From Microbacteriaceae bacterium (GTDB taxonomy: Bacteria > Actinomycetota > Actinomycetes > Actinomycetales > Microbacteriaceae), in assembly GCA_947455385.1 (NCBI GenBank), contig CANGNR010000061.1, positions 1 through 7,056 on the forward strand: a stretch of DNA of 7,056 bases, read 5' to 3'. The notes below the pieces were generated by a model. That model saw nothing but the letters and a program-made list of their open reading frames with translations. It searched no databases and was not told the origin of the DNA. Positions 1-6,130 of the stretch are shown in pieces. A program made the position numbers and the translations under genes. Numbering within the stretch: position 1 is the stretch's first letter; each line of letters begins with the position of its first letter.

Positions 1-87
1 AGTAGGTCGTGATTTAGCAGTCCATCGCCACGGAGCAAGGCAGTTTCCTGTCTCTAGAAGTGGGCTGTGGCACCTAAAAAGTGGGCG
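1..87. other. non-coding left edge, no gene supported
   Basis: This stretch lies downstream of the minus-strand membrane protein gene. I see no ORF with family resemblance, no RNA gene and no convincing terminator. The only structure is an 8-bp direct repeat, AAGTGGGC, at 58-65 and 79-86. A T-run on the minus strand (about 76-80) follows a GGG/CCC stem of only 3 bp, which is too weak to call a terminator. Confidence 0.4.
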
Positions 88-366
88 CTACCCCTCAAGT
101 TTAGTCGCTTCGGCGCTCTTGGTTCGAGCACTAAAAATGCGATCAAAAATAAGCGACAGGATTACTCCCAAACCGAGTCCACCACCGGTGAAATAGGCGA
201 TCAAAATGCCCTGCACCTGACTGCGCGACTCACTCGACGCCGGCAGGGTAAAGCCGACAATCAGGGCGACGATGAAACCGAGGATGCTGCCGGTCAGAAT
301 GAAGGGCAGGAACTTCGGCGCTCGCCGAATTTTTACAATTTCGTTTTTAGGCACGTTGCAATTCAA
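88..366 (-). CDS. small two-helix membrane protein, conserved type, unknown function
   Basis: The product is 92 aa with two hydrophobic segments, about residues 20-41 and 51-75. They are joined by a short polar loop (SSESRSQ), and the basic segment KIRRAPKF precedes helix 1, so both ends are predicted to be cytoplasmic. The pattern 'RRAPKF-PF, helix, Gly-rich helix, LIFDR' resembles small membrane proteins found near purine and SCP-like genes in actinobacteria, but I cannot assign a function. The start is a TTG at 366-364 that overlaps the stop of the upstream gene as TTGA, which suggests translational coupling. An alternative GTG at 354-352 would shorten the protein by four residues. No Shine-Dalgarno is evident for either start. 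It is probably co-transcribed with the SCP-ortholog gene. Confidence 0.75.
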   Translation of the reverse strand: MNCNVPKNEIVKIRRAPKFLPFILTGSILGFIVALIVGFTLPASSESRSQVQGILIAYFTGGGLGLGVILSLIFDRIFSARTKSAEATKLEG

Positions 367-734
367 CTACGAAAGAGCGGCAACATTTCCGCCAGGTCGG
401 CGCGCGTGCCAGATGCCGAGATTCGCCCCGCCTCTACCTCGGCCTGCCAAGTGGTGAGGTCGGCGGCGAGGTCGAACCAAACCTCGGGGCTCATCTCAAT
501 GACGTTCGGCGGGGTTCCTCGAGTGTGCCTCGGGCCTTCGACGCACTGCACCGCCCCGAGCGGCGGCACACGCACCTCGACCGAGTTGCCCGGCCGGAGG
601 TCTGCGAGCGACTGCAGCAGGTAGCGCACAGCCAGCGCAAACTGCGGGTTCGTCGGCGTGCGGTCGGCCTCGCCGAGCAGCACGGCGCGAACGGCGGCGA
701 CGCCATCCAGGGGGTTTATTTTCTTGCGACCCAT
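363..734 (-). CDS. sterol-carrier-family (bacterial SCP ortholog) protein
   Basis: The product is 123 aa, soluble, with no signal peptide. Its core VEVRVPPLGAVQCVEG (52-67) is followed by PRHTRGTPPNVIE (68-80), W86 and a C-terminal SGTRADLAEMLPL (108-120). This is the characteristic pattern of the actinobacterial SCP-ortholog proteins usually annotated 'sterol carrier family protein', which often lie near purF. The family is named for resemblance to the SCP2 fold; its ligand and role are not established, and nothing here shows sterol binding. The ATG at 734 is preceded by a TAGGCT -10 element 6 nt upstream, fitting a leaderless mRNA. The gene overlaps the downstream membrane protein gene by 4 nt and is divergent from the DUF347 gene. 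Confidence 0.82.
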   Translation of the reverse strand: MGRKKINPLDGVAAVRAVLLGEADRTPTNPQFALAVRYLLQSLADLRPGNSVEVRVPPLGAVQCVEGPRHTRGTPPNVIEMSPEVWFDLAADLTTWQAEVEAGRISASGTRADLAEMLPLFRS

Positions 735-740
735 GGCAAC

Positions 741-746
741 AGCCTA
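741..746 (-). promoter_or_regulatory. -10 element for SCP-ortholog gene, leaderless
   Basis: On the minus strand TAGGCT (TANNNT type) ends 6 nt before the ATG at 734, so transcription would start at or next to the start codon. No convincing -35 hexamer was found at the usual 17-nt spacing. A plus-strand TATGTT at 745-750 overlaps this element and could be the -10 of the divergent DUF347 gene, with a leader of about 40 nt; that second call is weaker. Confidence 0.5.
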
Positions 747-795
747 TGTTCACCTCTCACAGAGTTTTGTCAGAAAGATGGGTTTGACTTGCGCC

Positions 796-1587
796 ATGAC
801 TAAAACCGACCTGAAGCCGTTGTTCGTTAAAGTTCCGGCAGTCACCCTCTTTTTCTGGATCATCAAGGTCTTCTCGACCACCGTCGGCGAAACCCTAGGC
901 GACACCCTCAACGACACCCTGGGCCTCGGGCTACCAAAGTCGATGACCATCATGTTCTTCGTCTTCGCCGCGCTGCTGATTTTGCAGCTATCGCTGCGCC
1001 GCTATGTGCCGGTCGTCTATTGGACGACCATCATCGCGGTGAGCACCTTCGGCACGCTCATCACCGACAACCTGCACGACACCTACGGATGGCAGAACTG
1101 GCAATCCGCGCTGGTGTTCGGCACCGTTCTGGCCGCGGTTTTTGTTATTTGGTGGCTGCAGGAGCGCACGCTCTCGATCAAGACCATCAACACCAGCAAG
1201 CGCGAGGCGTTCTATTGGCTCGCGATTCTGGCGACCTTCGCCATGGGCACCGCCGGCGGCGACATTTTGTTGGATGACCTCGGCTGGCCACTGACTTTGA
1301 GCTCGGCACTCTTTGCCGGCGTCATCGCGCTGATAGCCGTGCTCTGGTCCACCAAGAAACTCGGCGCGGTATTCGCGTTCTGGGCCATTTACGTTTTAAC
1401 CCGCCCGTTGGGAGCATCGCTCGGCGACATGCTCTCGCTACCTAAGCCCGATGGCTTCGGGTTTGGCCCCGAGAACATCACCTGGATTGCTCTCGCGGTG
1501 GCCGCCGTTTTGGTTGCCTACCTCACTATCAGCAAGATCGACGTGATCAAGGCGGGCGACTCAGCCGAATCGCTCGAGGCTAAGTAG
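796..1587 (+). CDS. multi-pass membrane protein of four DUF347-type repeats (COG4705-like)
   Basis: The product is 263 aa and highly hydrophobic. Four repeats can be seen, each with a helix and a small-residue/acidic motif: KVPAVTLFFWIIKV with GETLGD (31-36); YVPVVYWTTIIAV with TLITDNLHD (87-95); REAFYWLAILATF with GGDILLDD (154-161); VFAFWAIYVLTRP with GASLGD (206-211). The opening KVP-VT-FFWIIK-STTVGET is typical of the DUF347 repeat family (COG4705), whose members are integral membrane proteins of unsettled function. The recurring in-membrane Gly/Asp/Glu residues are compatible with transport of a cation, but that is inference. The start chosen is ATG 796, just before the family's N-terminus; ATG 778 would add six residues, and neither has a good Shine-Dalgarno. 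The last repeat is followed by a short polar tail (251-263). The gene ends 30 nt before purD. Confidence 0.85.
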   Translation: MTKTDLKPLFVKVPAVTLFFWIIKVFSTTVGETLGDTLNDTLGLGLPKSMTIMFFVFAALLILQLSLRRYVPVVYWTTIIAVSTFGTLITDNLHDTYGWQNWQSALVFGTVLAAVFVIWWLQERTLSIKTINTSKREAFYWLAILATFAMGTAGGDILLDDLGWPLTLSSALFAGVIALIAVLWSTKKLGAVFAFWAIYVLTRPLGASLGDMLSLPKPDGFGFGPENITWIALAVAAVLVAYLTISKIDVIKAGDSAESLEAK

Positions 1588-1593
1588 CCCCCG

Positions 1594-1603
1594 CGAGCGC
1601 TCG
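1594..1603. promoter_or_regulatory. perfect 10-bp palindrome beside purD promoter
   Basis: CGAGCGCTCG is a perfect inverted repeat in the 30-nt gap between the DUF347 gene and purD. It ends one base before the purD -10 element, so a bound protein would block RNA polymerase. It could be an operator, or the foot of a GC-rich hairpin closing the upstream transcript, although no T-run follows. GC-rich palindromes of this length also arise by chance, so the role is uncertain. Confidence 0.3.
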
Positions 1604-1604
1604 G

Positions 1605-1610
1605 TAGAAT
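1605..1610 (+). promoter_or_regulatory. -10 element for purD, leaderless
   Basis: TAGAAT, a good TANNNT-type -10, ends 7 nt before the purD ATG at 1618. No Shine-Dalgarno lies in that gap, so purD is probably translated from a leaderless mRNA starting at or near the A of ATG. No clear -35 hexamer is visible. This would be the promoter of the purD-purC run and probably of the sortase-like gene as well. Confidence 0.55.
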
Positions 1611-1617
1611 TGCCCTA

Positions 1618-2910
1618 ATGAAAATCTTGGTTTTGGGGCAGGGCGCGCGCGAGCACGCCATCGTAAAGTCGCTGGTGCGCACGGGCACGCCGGCCGCGAG
1701 CATAGTTGTGGCGCCGGGCAACGCCGGCATCGCCCAAGACGTGCACTGCGAACCGCAACTCAATCCGGTTGATCCGATCGCAATTGTGCGGTTCGCCACC
1801 GAGCACGCCTTTGACCTCGCAATCATCGGCCCCGAGGCTCCCCTAGTTGCCGGCGTTTCCGACGCACTTCGCGAGGCCGGCATCCCAGTCTTTGGCCCGT
1901 CGCAGCAGGCCGCCCAGCTCGAGGGCTCCAAGTCTTTTGCCAAGGAGGTCATGGCTGCCGCGGGCGTGCCGACCGGCATGGCACGCGAGTGCACCACCAT
2001 CGAGCAAGTTGCAGACGCAATCGACGAGTTCGGCGCGCCCTACGTGGTCAAGGCCGACGGCCTGGCAGCGGGCAAGGGCGTCATCGTCACGAGCGACCGC
2101 GAAGCAGCCCTCGCTCACGCCGAAAAGTTCATCTCGATGGGCGTTTTGGTCGAGGAGTTCCTCGCCGGCCCAGAGGTCAGCCTCTTCTTTTTGAGCGACG
2201 GCAGGACCGTGCTGCCGCTGAGCCCAGCCCAAGACTTCAAGCGAGCCTTCGACAACGACGAAGGCCCAAACACCGGCGGGATGGGCGCCTACTCGCCTCT
2301 GCCCTGGCTACCCGACAACTTCGTCGACGAGGTCGAAGACACCATCGCGCTGCCGACCATCAACGAACTCGCCCGCCTCGGCGCTCCATTCGTTGGCCTG
2401 CTCTACTGCGGCCTGATCGTCACAGAGCGCGGAATTCGCGTCATCGAATTCAACGCCCGGTTCGGCGACCCAGAGACCCAGGTCGTGCTTCGCCGACTGC
2501 TCACCCCGCTCGAGAACCTGCTGCACAAAGCCGCCATCGGCAACCTCATCGAGGCCCCAACCCCGCAATTCAGCAAGGATGCCGCCATCACGGTGGTGCT
2601 CGCTAGCGAGGGTTATCCAGACACTTCTGCGCCGAACCGTCGCATCCACGGTTTGAAGAAGGCTGCAGAGGACGCCCACATCGAGATCTGCCACGCGGCA
2701 ACCGCAACCGCCGCTTCGGTGAACTTCGAAGACGAAAACCCGCATGCCCTGGTGGCTACCGGGGGCCGAGTGCTCAGCGTTGTTTCGATGGCCAAGGATT
2801 TTCACGCCGCTCGCGAGCATGCTTACGACGCCATGAAAAAGATTGAACTCAAGGGCTCGCACTACCGCAAAGACATTGCACTCAAGGTTGCAAAGGCTGA
2901 AAACGACTAA
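1618..2910 (+). CDS. purD: phosphoribosylamine-glycine ligase (GAR synthetase)
   Basis: PurD joins glycine to 5-phosphoribosylamine with ATP to give glycinamide ribonucleotide, the second step of de novo purine synthesis, in the cytoplasm. The 430 aa are the normal length for the family. The N-terminal domain opens with GQGAREHA (7-14) and has GPEAPLVAG (71-79). The ATP-grasp part contains KADGLAAGKGV (145-155), AQDFKRAFDNDEGPNTGGMG (204-223) and the family signature RFGDPETQ (281-288) after EFNA. The C-terminal domain ends in the usual GSHYRKDI (413-420). All key motifs are intact, so the enzyme should be active. The ATG at 1618 is fixed by the N-terminal MKILVLG strand and the leaderless promoter. 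Its stop overlaps the purC start by 1 nt (TAATG), indicating coupled translation. Confidence 0.97.
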   Translation: MKILVLGQGAREHAIVKSLVRTGTPAASIVVAPGNAGIAQDVHCEPQLNPVDPIAIVRFATEHAFDLAIIGPEAPLVAGVSDALREAGIPVFGPSQQAAQLEGSKSFAKEVMAAAGVPTGMARECTTIEQVADAIDEFGAPYVVKADGLAAGKGVIVTSDREAALAHAEKFISMGVLVEEFLAGPEVSLFFLSDGRTVLPLSPAQDFKRAFDNDEGPNTGGMGAYSPLPWLPDNFVDEVEDTIALPTINELARLGAPFVGLLYCGLIVTERGIRVIEFNARFGDPETQVVLRRLLTPLENLLHKAAIGNLIEAPTPQFSKDAAITVVLASEGYPDTSAPNRRIHGLKKAAEDAHIEICHAATATAASVNFEDENPHALVATGGRVLSVVSMAKDFHAAREHAYDAMKKIELKGSHYRKDIALKVAKAEND

Positions 2911-3797
2911 TGGCCGCAGGATTCGAAAGCGACGCTCTTTACATTGAGGGCTGGAAGCACGTTTACAGCGGCAAGGTTCGCGACCTCTACGAGAGCGAAG
3001 ACCCAGAGCGTTCGCACCTGCTTCTGATGGTAGCGAGCGACCGAGTCAGCGCCTTCGACCACGTGCTCGACCCCGCCATTCCAGGTAAAGGCGCAGCCCT
3101 TACCACGCTCACCAACTGGTGGTTTGACCGCCTAGACGTGCCAAACCAGGTCTCGCACGAGCTCGAGGTTCCCGCCGAGGTTCGCGGCCGCGCAACCGTC
3201 GCAAAGAAACTGCAAATGTTTCCAATCGAATGTGTCGTTCGCGGTTACATCAGCGGCTCGGGCTGGAAGGAATACGAGGCAGAGGGCACCGTCTGCGGCA
3301 TTCCACTGCCTGCCGGCCTGACCTTCGGATCCCAGCTGCCCGAGCCAATTTTCACCCCTGCATACAAGGCCGAGTACGGCGACCACGACGAGAACATCAC
3401 CTTTGAGCGAGTGGTCGAACTCATCGGGTTTCAGCACGCCAGCCAGCTGCGCGACATGAGCATCAAGATCTTCAAGCGCGCGAGCGAGCTTGCCGAGCAC
3501 GCTGGCCTGATTCTCGCCGACACCAAGTTCGAGTTCGGCATCGACCCGAGCAACGACGTCACCACGCTCGCCGACGAGGTGCTCACCCCCGACTCCAGTC
3601 GGTTCTGGTCTAAGGCGGCTTGGGAGCGTGGCGAGCGAAAAGACTCGTTTGACAAGCAGATCGTGCGCAACTGGCTGCTCGAAAACTGGGATTCCGCCGA
3701 AGACCCGACCCCGCCAGCCCTACCGGCATCCGTGGTCGATCAGACCGCAGCAAAATACGCCGAACTGGTCGAGCGCCTAACCACTCAGGTTGCATAG
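2910..3797 (+). CDS. purC: phosphoribosylaminoimidazole-succinocarboxamide synthase (SAICAR synthetase)
   Basis: PurC condenses aspartate with CAIR using ATP to form SAICAR in de novo purine synthesis. The 295 aa match the longer PurC type seen in actinobacteria and fungi. Visible motifs are the Gly-rich strand SGKVRDLY (20-27), ASDRVSAFD (42-50), signature 1 FPIECVVRGYISGSGWKEY (104-122), FTPAYKAEYGDHDEN (148-162), signature 2 LADTKFEFG (202-210) and DEVLTPDSSRFW (222-233). All appear functional. The FTPAYKAEYG segment differs from the FTP(S/T)TKAE form I recall in other long PurC proteins; this may simply be lineage-typical. The start overlaps the purD stop (TAATG), so the two are translated together. 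The gene is followed after 22 nt by the sortase-like gene. Confidence 0.97.
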   Translation: MAAGFESDALYIEGWKHVYSGKVRDLYESEDPERSHLLLMVASDRVSAFDHVLDPAIPGKGAALTTLTNWWFDRLDVPNQVSHELEVPAEVRGRATVAKKLQMFPIECVVRGYISGSGWKEYEAEGTVCGIPLPAGLTFGSQLPEPIFTPAYKAEYGDHDENITFERVVELIGFQHASQLRDMSIKIFKRASELAEHAGLILADTKFEFGIDPSNDVTTLADEVLTPDSSRFWSKAAWERGERKDSFDKQIVRNWLLENWDSAEDPTPPALPASVVDQTAAKYAELVERLTTQVA

Positions 3798-3807
3798 GCT
3801 CCAGCGA

Positions 3808-3813
3808 GAGAAG
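3808..3813 (+). promoter_or_regulatory. ribosome binding site deciding the sortase-like start
   Basis: GAGAAG lies 6 nt ahead of ATG 3820. It supports that ATG over the in-frame TTG at 3790, which lies inside the end of purC and would only add a polar stretch in front of the membrane anchor. Confidence 0.6.
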
Positions 3814-3819
3814 TCAAAT

Positions 3820-4485
3820 ATGATCAAACGCGCACTGGTTCTTCTTGTTGTTTTGCTCACCGTGAGCCTCGGTGGCAGCTACTGGTGGTTTGTCTATTGC
3901 GCCGACGCCCGCATCGCCGACGCCCAAACCAGCAACGCGGCGGTCATGCAGCAGTCGTGGGCAGACACAGCTGGCCTAGACCCTCAGCCGGGAGTTCCCC
4001 AGCTCGGCTTCACTCCAGACACCTCGGCCCCGTTCGCCGTGCTGCACGCGCCAGCCTTTGGTAAAGCCTTCAAACGCCCAATCGCCGAGGGCATCGATGC
4101 CACAAAGGTGCTCGACACCTACGGAATCGGTCACGTCAAGCGCAGCCCGCTGCCGGGATTTCCGGGAAACATGTTGCTCACCGGCTACCGCGATCACAAC
4201 GGCTCGAGCCTAGGCAAAATCTCGACGCTCAAGACCGGCGACCACATCTACATCGAGACCCTCTGGGGCTGGTACCAATACACCGTTAAGACCGCTCGCA
4301 CAGTGACCATCGGCGAAACTAGCTATCTGAATCCCGTGCCCTTTACCGAAAATGCCTCGGATGGCTACTACCTCACGCTTCTGATCGCGGGTGAGCGCAA
4401 GTCTGCCGCCGACTCGTTCGTGGCATCGGCCAAGTACGACAAGTTCTTCACGCGAGCCGGCGGAGCACCCGCCGAACTCAAGTAG
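3820..4485 (+). CDS. class E-like sortase homologue lacking catalytic residues (pseudosortase)
   Basis: The product is 221 aa with an N-terminal signal anchor (about 5-26, after K3 R4) and an extracellular sortase-fold domain. Class E/F-like landmarks follow in order: FAVLHAPAFGKAFKRPIAEG (72-91), VLDTYGIGHVKRSPLPGFPGN (97-117), NMLLTGYRDHNG (117-128), LKTGDHIYIETLWGWYQYTV (137-156) and LTLLIAGERKSAADS (185-199). In active sortases the last two catalytic segments read AGHR-x-x-x-G and TLTTC-x9-Arg. Here the His position is Tyr123, the Cys position is Ala190 and the Arg position is Ser199. The protein has no cysteine after Cys27, which lies at the anchor. Transpeptidation by the usual mechanism is therefore not expected, yet the frame is intact with an acceptable ribosome binding site. 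It could bind sorting signals without cleaving them, assist another sortase, or be decaying. It sits 22 nt behind purC, probably in the same transcript, and is convergent with an LAYTG surface protein gene. Confidence 0.85.
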   Translation: MIKRALVLLVVLLTVSLGGSYWWFVYCADARIADAQTSNAAVMQQSWADTAGLDPQPGVPQLGFTPDTSAPFAVLHAPAFGKAFKRPIAEGIDATKVLDTYGIGHVKRSPLPGFPGNMLLTGYRDHNGSSLGKISTLKTGDHIYIETLWGWYQYTVKTARTVTIGETSYLNPVPFTENASDGYYLTLLIAGERKSAADSFVASAKYDKFFTRAGGAPAELK

Positions 4486-4521
4486 CAGCTCGACTCAGGC
4501 CCAGCCGAACACAACCGCCGA

Positions 4522-6012
4522 CTAGCTCAGTTTCGAGCGGCGCAGCAGCACCCATCCGCCGGCCAACGCCGCAAGGCCAAAGGCTAGCAGGCCAAAGTCC
4601 CATGGCGATCCGCCGGTGTAGGCGAGGTCTTTGTATTTCACATTTACGTCTCGCTGGAGCTCTTCGGCAGCTGCCATGTCATAGGTGGCCTCAGCGAGAG
4701 TGAGCTCACCGGTCAGCGCCTGCTTGCCAGACATGAGCACGCGATAGTCACCGGCCGGCACATTCTTGAGCAGGTATGACCCATCGCCCGACACCGGGGC
4801 CGTAAAGAACACGTCGTCGGCGGTGTCGGCGATTCCGTCGATGCCGATCCAGGCAACAACAACGGGCTCGGTCAACGGGTTGCCCTGAGGGTCGTTAAAG
4901 TTGGCGGACATAAAGCTGTTGCCTGCCACCGCAAACCAGGTGCCGGCCGGTGCGCCAGCCGCAACCTGCACGCGAGCAACGCCATCCTCGACGCCCTCGC
5001 TCTCTGCACTGACCCGAAGCTGCCAAGGCAGTGTCACACTCACCGAGTGGATGCCGGGTGTTGCGTCGCCAAAGTCATACTCGCCGTTGGCGCCAGTCAC
5101 CAGCGTCTGCTCGTTGTCGAGCGCAACGGTGGCTCCAGGCAGGCCCGGCTCGTTGGCCTCTTGCACGTTGTTGAGGTTCAGGTCGAACCAGACCACACCG
5201 GTCACGTGACCGTTCACCGATGGCGGGTTCGCCGGCCCGCCCTTTTTGAACTCGAGCGAGTCAGCCAGGCCAAAGTGCGCAACCTTGAGCGACTGAGACT
5301 TCACCGCGAGCTGCGGGCCGCAGCAAGAACCGTCATCCTTGTGCACCGAGAAAGGCAAGAGCGTGATGCCGACTTCGCCGTCGTGGCAGCTCTTCATCCA
5401 GACCGTCATCGAGAGGTTGTCGCTAGCCTTGTTGATGCCGCCGAGCTCGCACTTGGCATCGCCCCAAACCTGAATGCTGTCTGGTTTCACGAGCTCACCA
5501 ACCGGCATGTCGAAGTTGATCAAGAACTGGTCGCCAACCGAAAGCTCGGTTTCGGCGCTGGTCAAAATGCTGGCCGACGGCATGCCAATCTGAGGCGCAT
5601 TGACGATCTCGACCTTGTTCGAGAACACGTCTTCGGCGGGCCCAACAGCGTTGAGGCCATCCACCGAGTTGGCCTTGAGCGACACAAAAACGATGCCGAC
5701 AGAACACTTAGAAACGTCGATGTTGGCCGAGAGCCAGTTTGGCGCAATCTCGAGAGCGGTGGGTTGGCACTGGGCGCTGCCATCTACGACAAAGTCATCG
5801 AGGGTCAGGCCCATAACCGCCTGATCAAACTTCACGGTGAACGACTGAAAAGTCATAAACGACGGGGTCGCGGTGGCCACAAAGCCGGCTTTCACCGCAG
5901 CGTCTTCTGCGTTGGCGGCGCTGACCGAACCAATACCCAGCAAGGATGCGCCGACAGTCAGCAAGCTCATCAAAGTCGCGCTAGCGACTCGCGCAATTTT
6001 TGTAATTCGCAT
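4522..6012 (-). CDS. LAYTG-anchored modular surface protein (Ig-like and SdrD/Cna-B-like domains)
   Basis: The product is 496 aa and is predicted to be exported and wall-anchored. It has a signal peptide (1 to about 35, ending SAANA). Two Ig-like repeats follow (about 43-138 and 140-247) with the bacterial Ig pattern FTVKFDQAVMGL / FLINFDMPVGEL. Each carries a Cys pair 21 residues apart (C82/C103, C188/C209), likely disulfides, and the second also has adjacent C230-C231. Next is an SdrD B-like domain (about 267-330: GVVWFDLNLNNVQE, PGLPGATV, TGANGEYDFGD). A second B-type or carboxypeptidase-regulatory-like domain (about 365-430) has DGIADTADD and SGDGSYLLKNVPAGDYRV. The tail has a complete sorting signal: LAYTG (463-467, bases 4612-4626), a hydrophobic helix (about 472-490) and RRSKLS. 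LAxTG is the form used by class E sortases. The start has a strong Shine-Dalgarno. A role in adhesion or surface structure is inference; the ligand is unknown. Confidence 0.88.
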   Translation of the reverse strand: MRITKIARVASATLMSLLTVGASLLGIGSVSAANAEDAAVKAGFVATATPSFMTFQSFTVKFDQAVMGLTLDDFVVDGSAQCQPTALEIAPNWLSANIDVSKCSVGIVFVSLKANSVDGLNAVGPAEDVFSNKVEIVNAPQIGMPSASILTSAETELSVGDQFLINFDMPVGELVKPDSIQVWGDAKCELGGINKASDNLSMTVWMKSCHDGEVGITLLPFSVHKDDGSCCGPQLAVKSQSLKVAHFGLADSLEFKKGGPANPPSVNGHVTGVVWFDLNLNNVQEANEPGLPGATVALDNEQTLVTGANGEYDFGDATPGIHSVSVTLPWQLRVSAESEGVEDGVARVQVAAGAPAGTWFAVAGNSFMSANFNDPQGNPLTEPVVVAWIGIDGIADTADDVFFTAPVSGDGSYLLKNVPAGDYRVLMSGKQALTGELTLAEATYDMAAAEELQRDVNVKYKDLAYTGGSPWDFGLLAFGLAALAGGWVLLRRSKLS

Positions 6013-6017
6013 TTCTG

Positions 6018-6023
6018 CACCTC
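6018..6023 (-). promoter_or_regulatory. strong ribosome binding site of surface protein gene
   Basis: On the minus strand GAGGTG lies 5 nt before the ATG at 6012. It fixes the start of the surface protein and shows this mRNA carries a leader, unlike its divergent neighbour. Confidence 0.75.
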
Positions 6024-6053
6024 AACCTCGGCCGCCGTTGGCCGCTAAATCTC

Positions 6054-6059
6054 AGCCTA
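6054..6059 (-). promoter_or_regulatory. putative -10 element for surface protein gene
   Basis: Minus-strand TAGGCT is identical to the -10 proposed for the SCP-ortholog gene. It would give a leader of roughly 35 nt that contains the GAGGTG ribosome binding site. No good -35 is visible. Confidence 0.4.
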
Positions 6060-6073
6060 GCCCCCAAAGGGTT

Positions 6074-6110
6074 TGCTGTGAGATTCGCCTTTCGCAACAT
6101 GTGCACAGCA
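6074..6110. promoter_or_regulatory. inverted repeat in divergent promoter region, candidate operator
   Basis: TGCTGTG (6074-6080) and CACAGCA (6104-6110) form a perfect 7-bp inverted repeat with a 23-nt spacer. An 8-bp palindrome TGTGCACA (6100-6107) overlaps the right arm. It lies between the proposed divergent promoters of the surface protein and DUF3494 genes, where a single regulator could control both. The role is inferred from position only. Confidence 0.3.
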
Positions 6111-6118
6111 TTTGCCCC

Positions 6119-6124
6119 TAGCGT
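6119..6124 (+). promoter_or_regulatory. -10 element for DUF3494 gene, leaderless
   Basis: TAGCGT (TANNNT) ends 6 nt before ATG 6131, and no Shine-Dalgarno is present in the gap (GAACCC). The arrangement matches the SCP-ortholog and purD starts and suggests a leaderless transcript. Confidence 0.45.
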
Positions 6125-6130
6125 GAACCC

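Noticed and set aside
67..624. Plus-strand open frame opposite the SCP-ortholog and small membrane protein genes
   Set aside because: It has no family resemblance. The minus-strand genes have a recognisable family, overlap and promoter.
658..795. N-terminal extension of the DUF347-type protein
   Set aside because: The extension overlaps the divergent SCP-ortholog gene and its promoter and has no membrane or family character. The family N-terminus fits ATG 796.
1989..2606. Plus-strand frame inside purD
   Set aside because: It is Arg-rich low-complexity translation in the +1 frame of a well-supported enzyme gene.
2809..2818. GCTCGCGAGC palindrome within purD
   Set aside because: It is inside coding sequence, and such GC-rich palindromes are expected by chance at this base composition.
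3790..3819. TTG start for the sortase-like gene
   Set aside because: It lies inside the end of purC and adds only a polar segment before the anchor. ATG 3820 has a spaced ribosome binding site.
4458..4474. CGGCGG-AGCAC-CCGCCG hairpin as a terminator between the convergent genes
   Set aside because: The stem is perfect but lies within the sortase-like coding sequence and has no T-run on either side. GC-rich codons explain it adequately.
5047..6048. Long plus-strand open frame (333 codons) opposite the surface protein gene
   Set aside because: It is rich in Arg, His and Val with no recognisable domain, as expected of the antisense of a GC-rich gene. The minus-strand frame has a signal peptide, domains, sorting signal and ribosome binding site.
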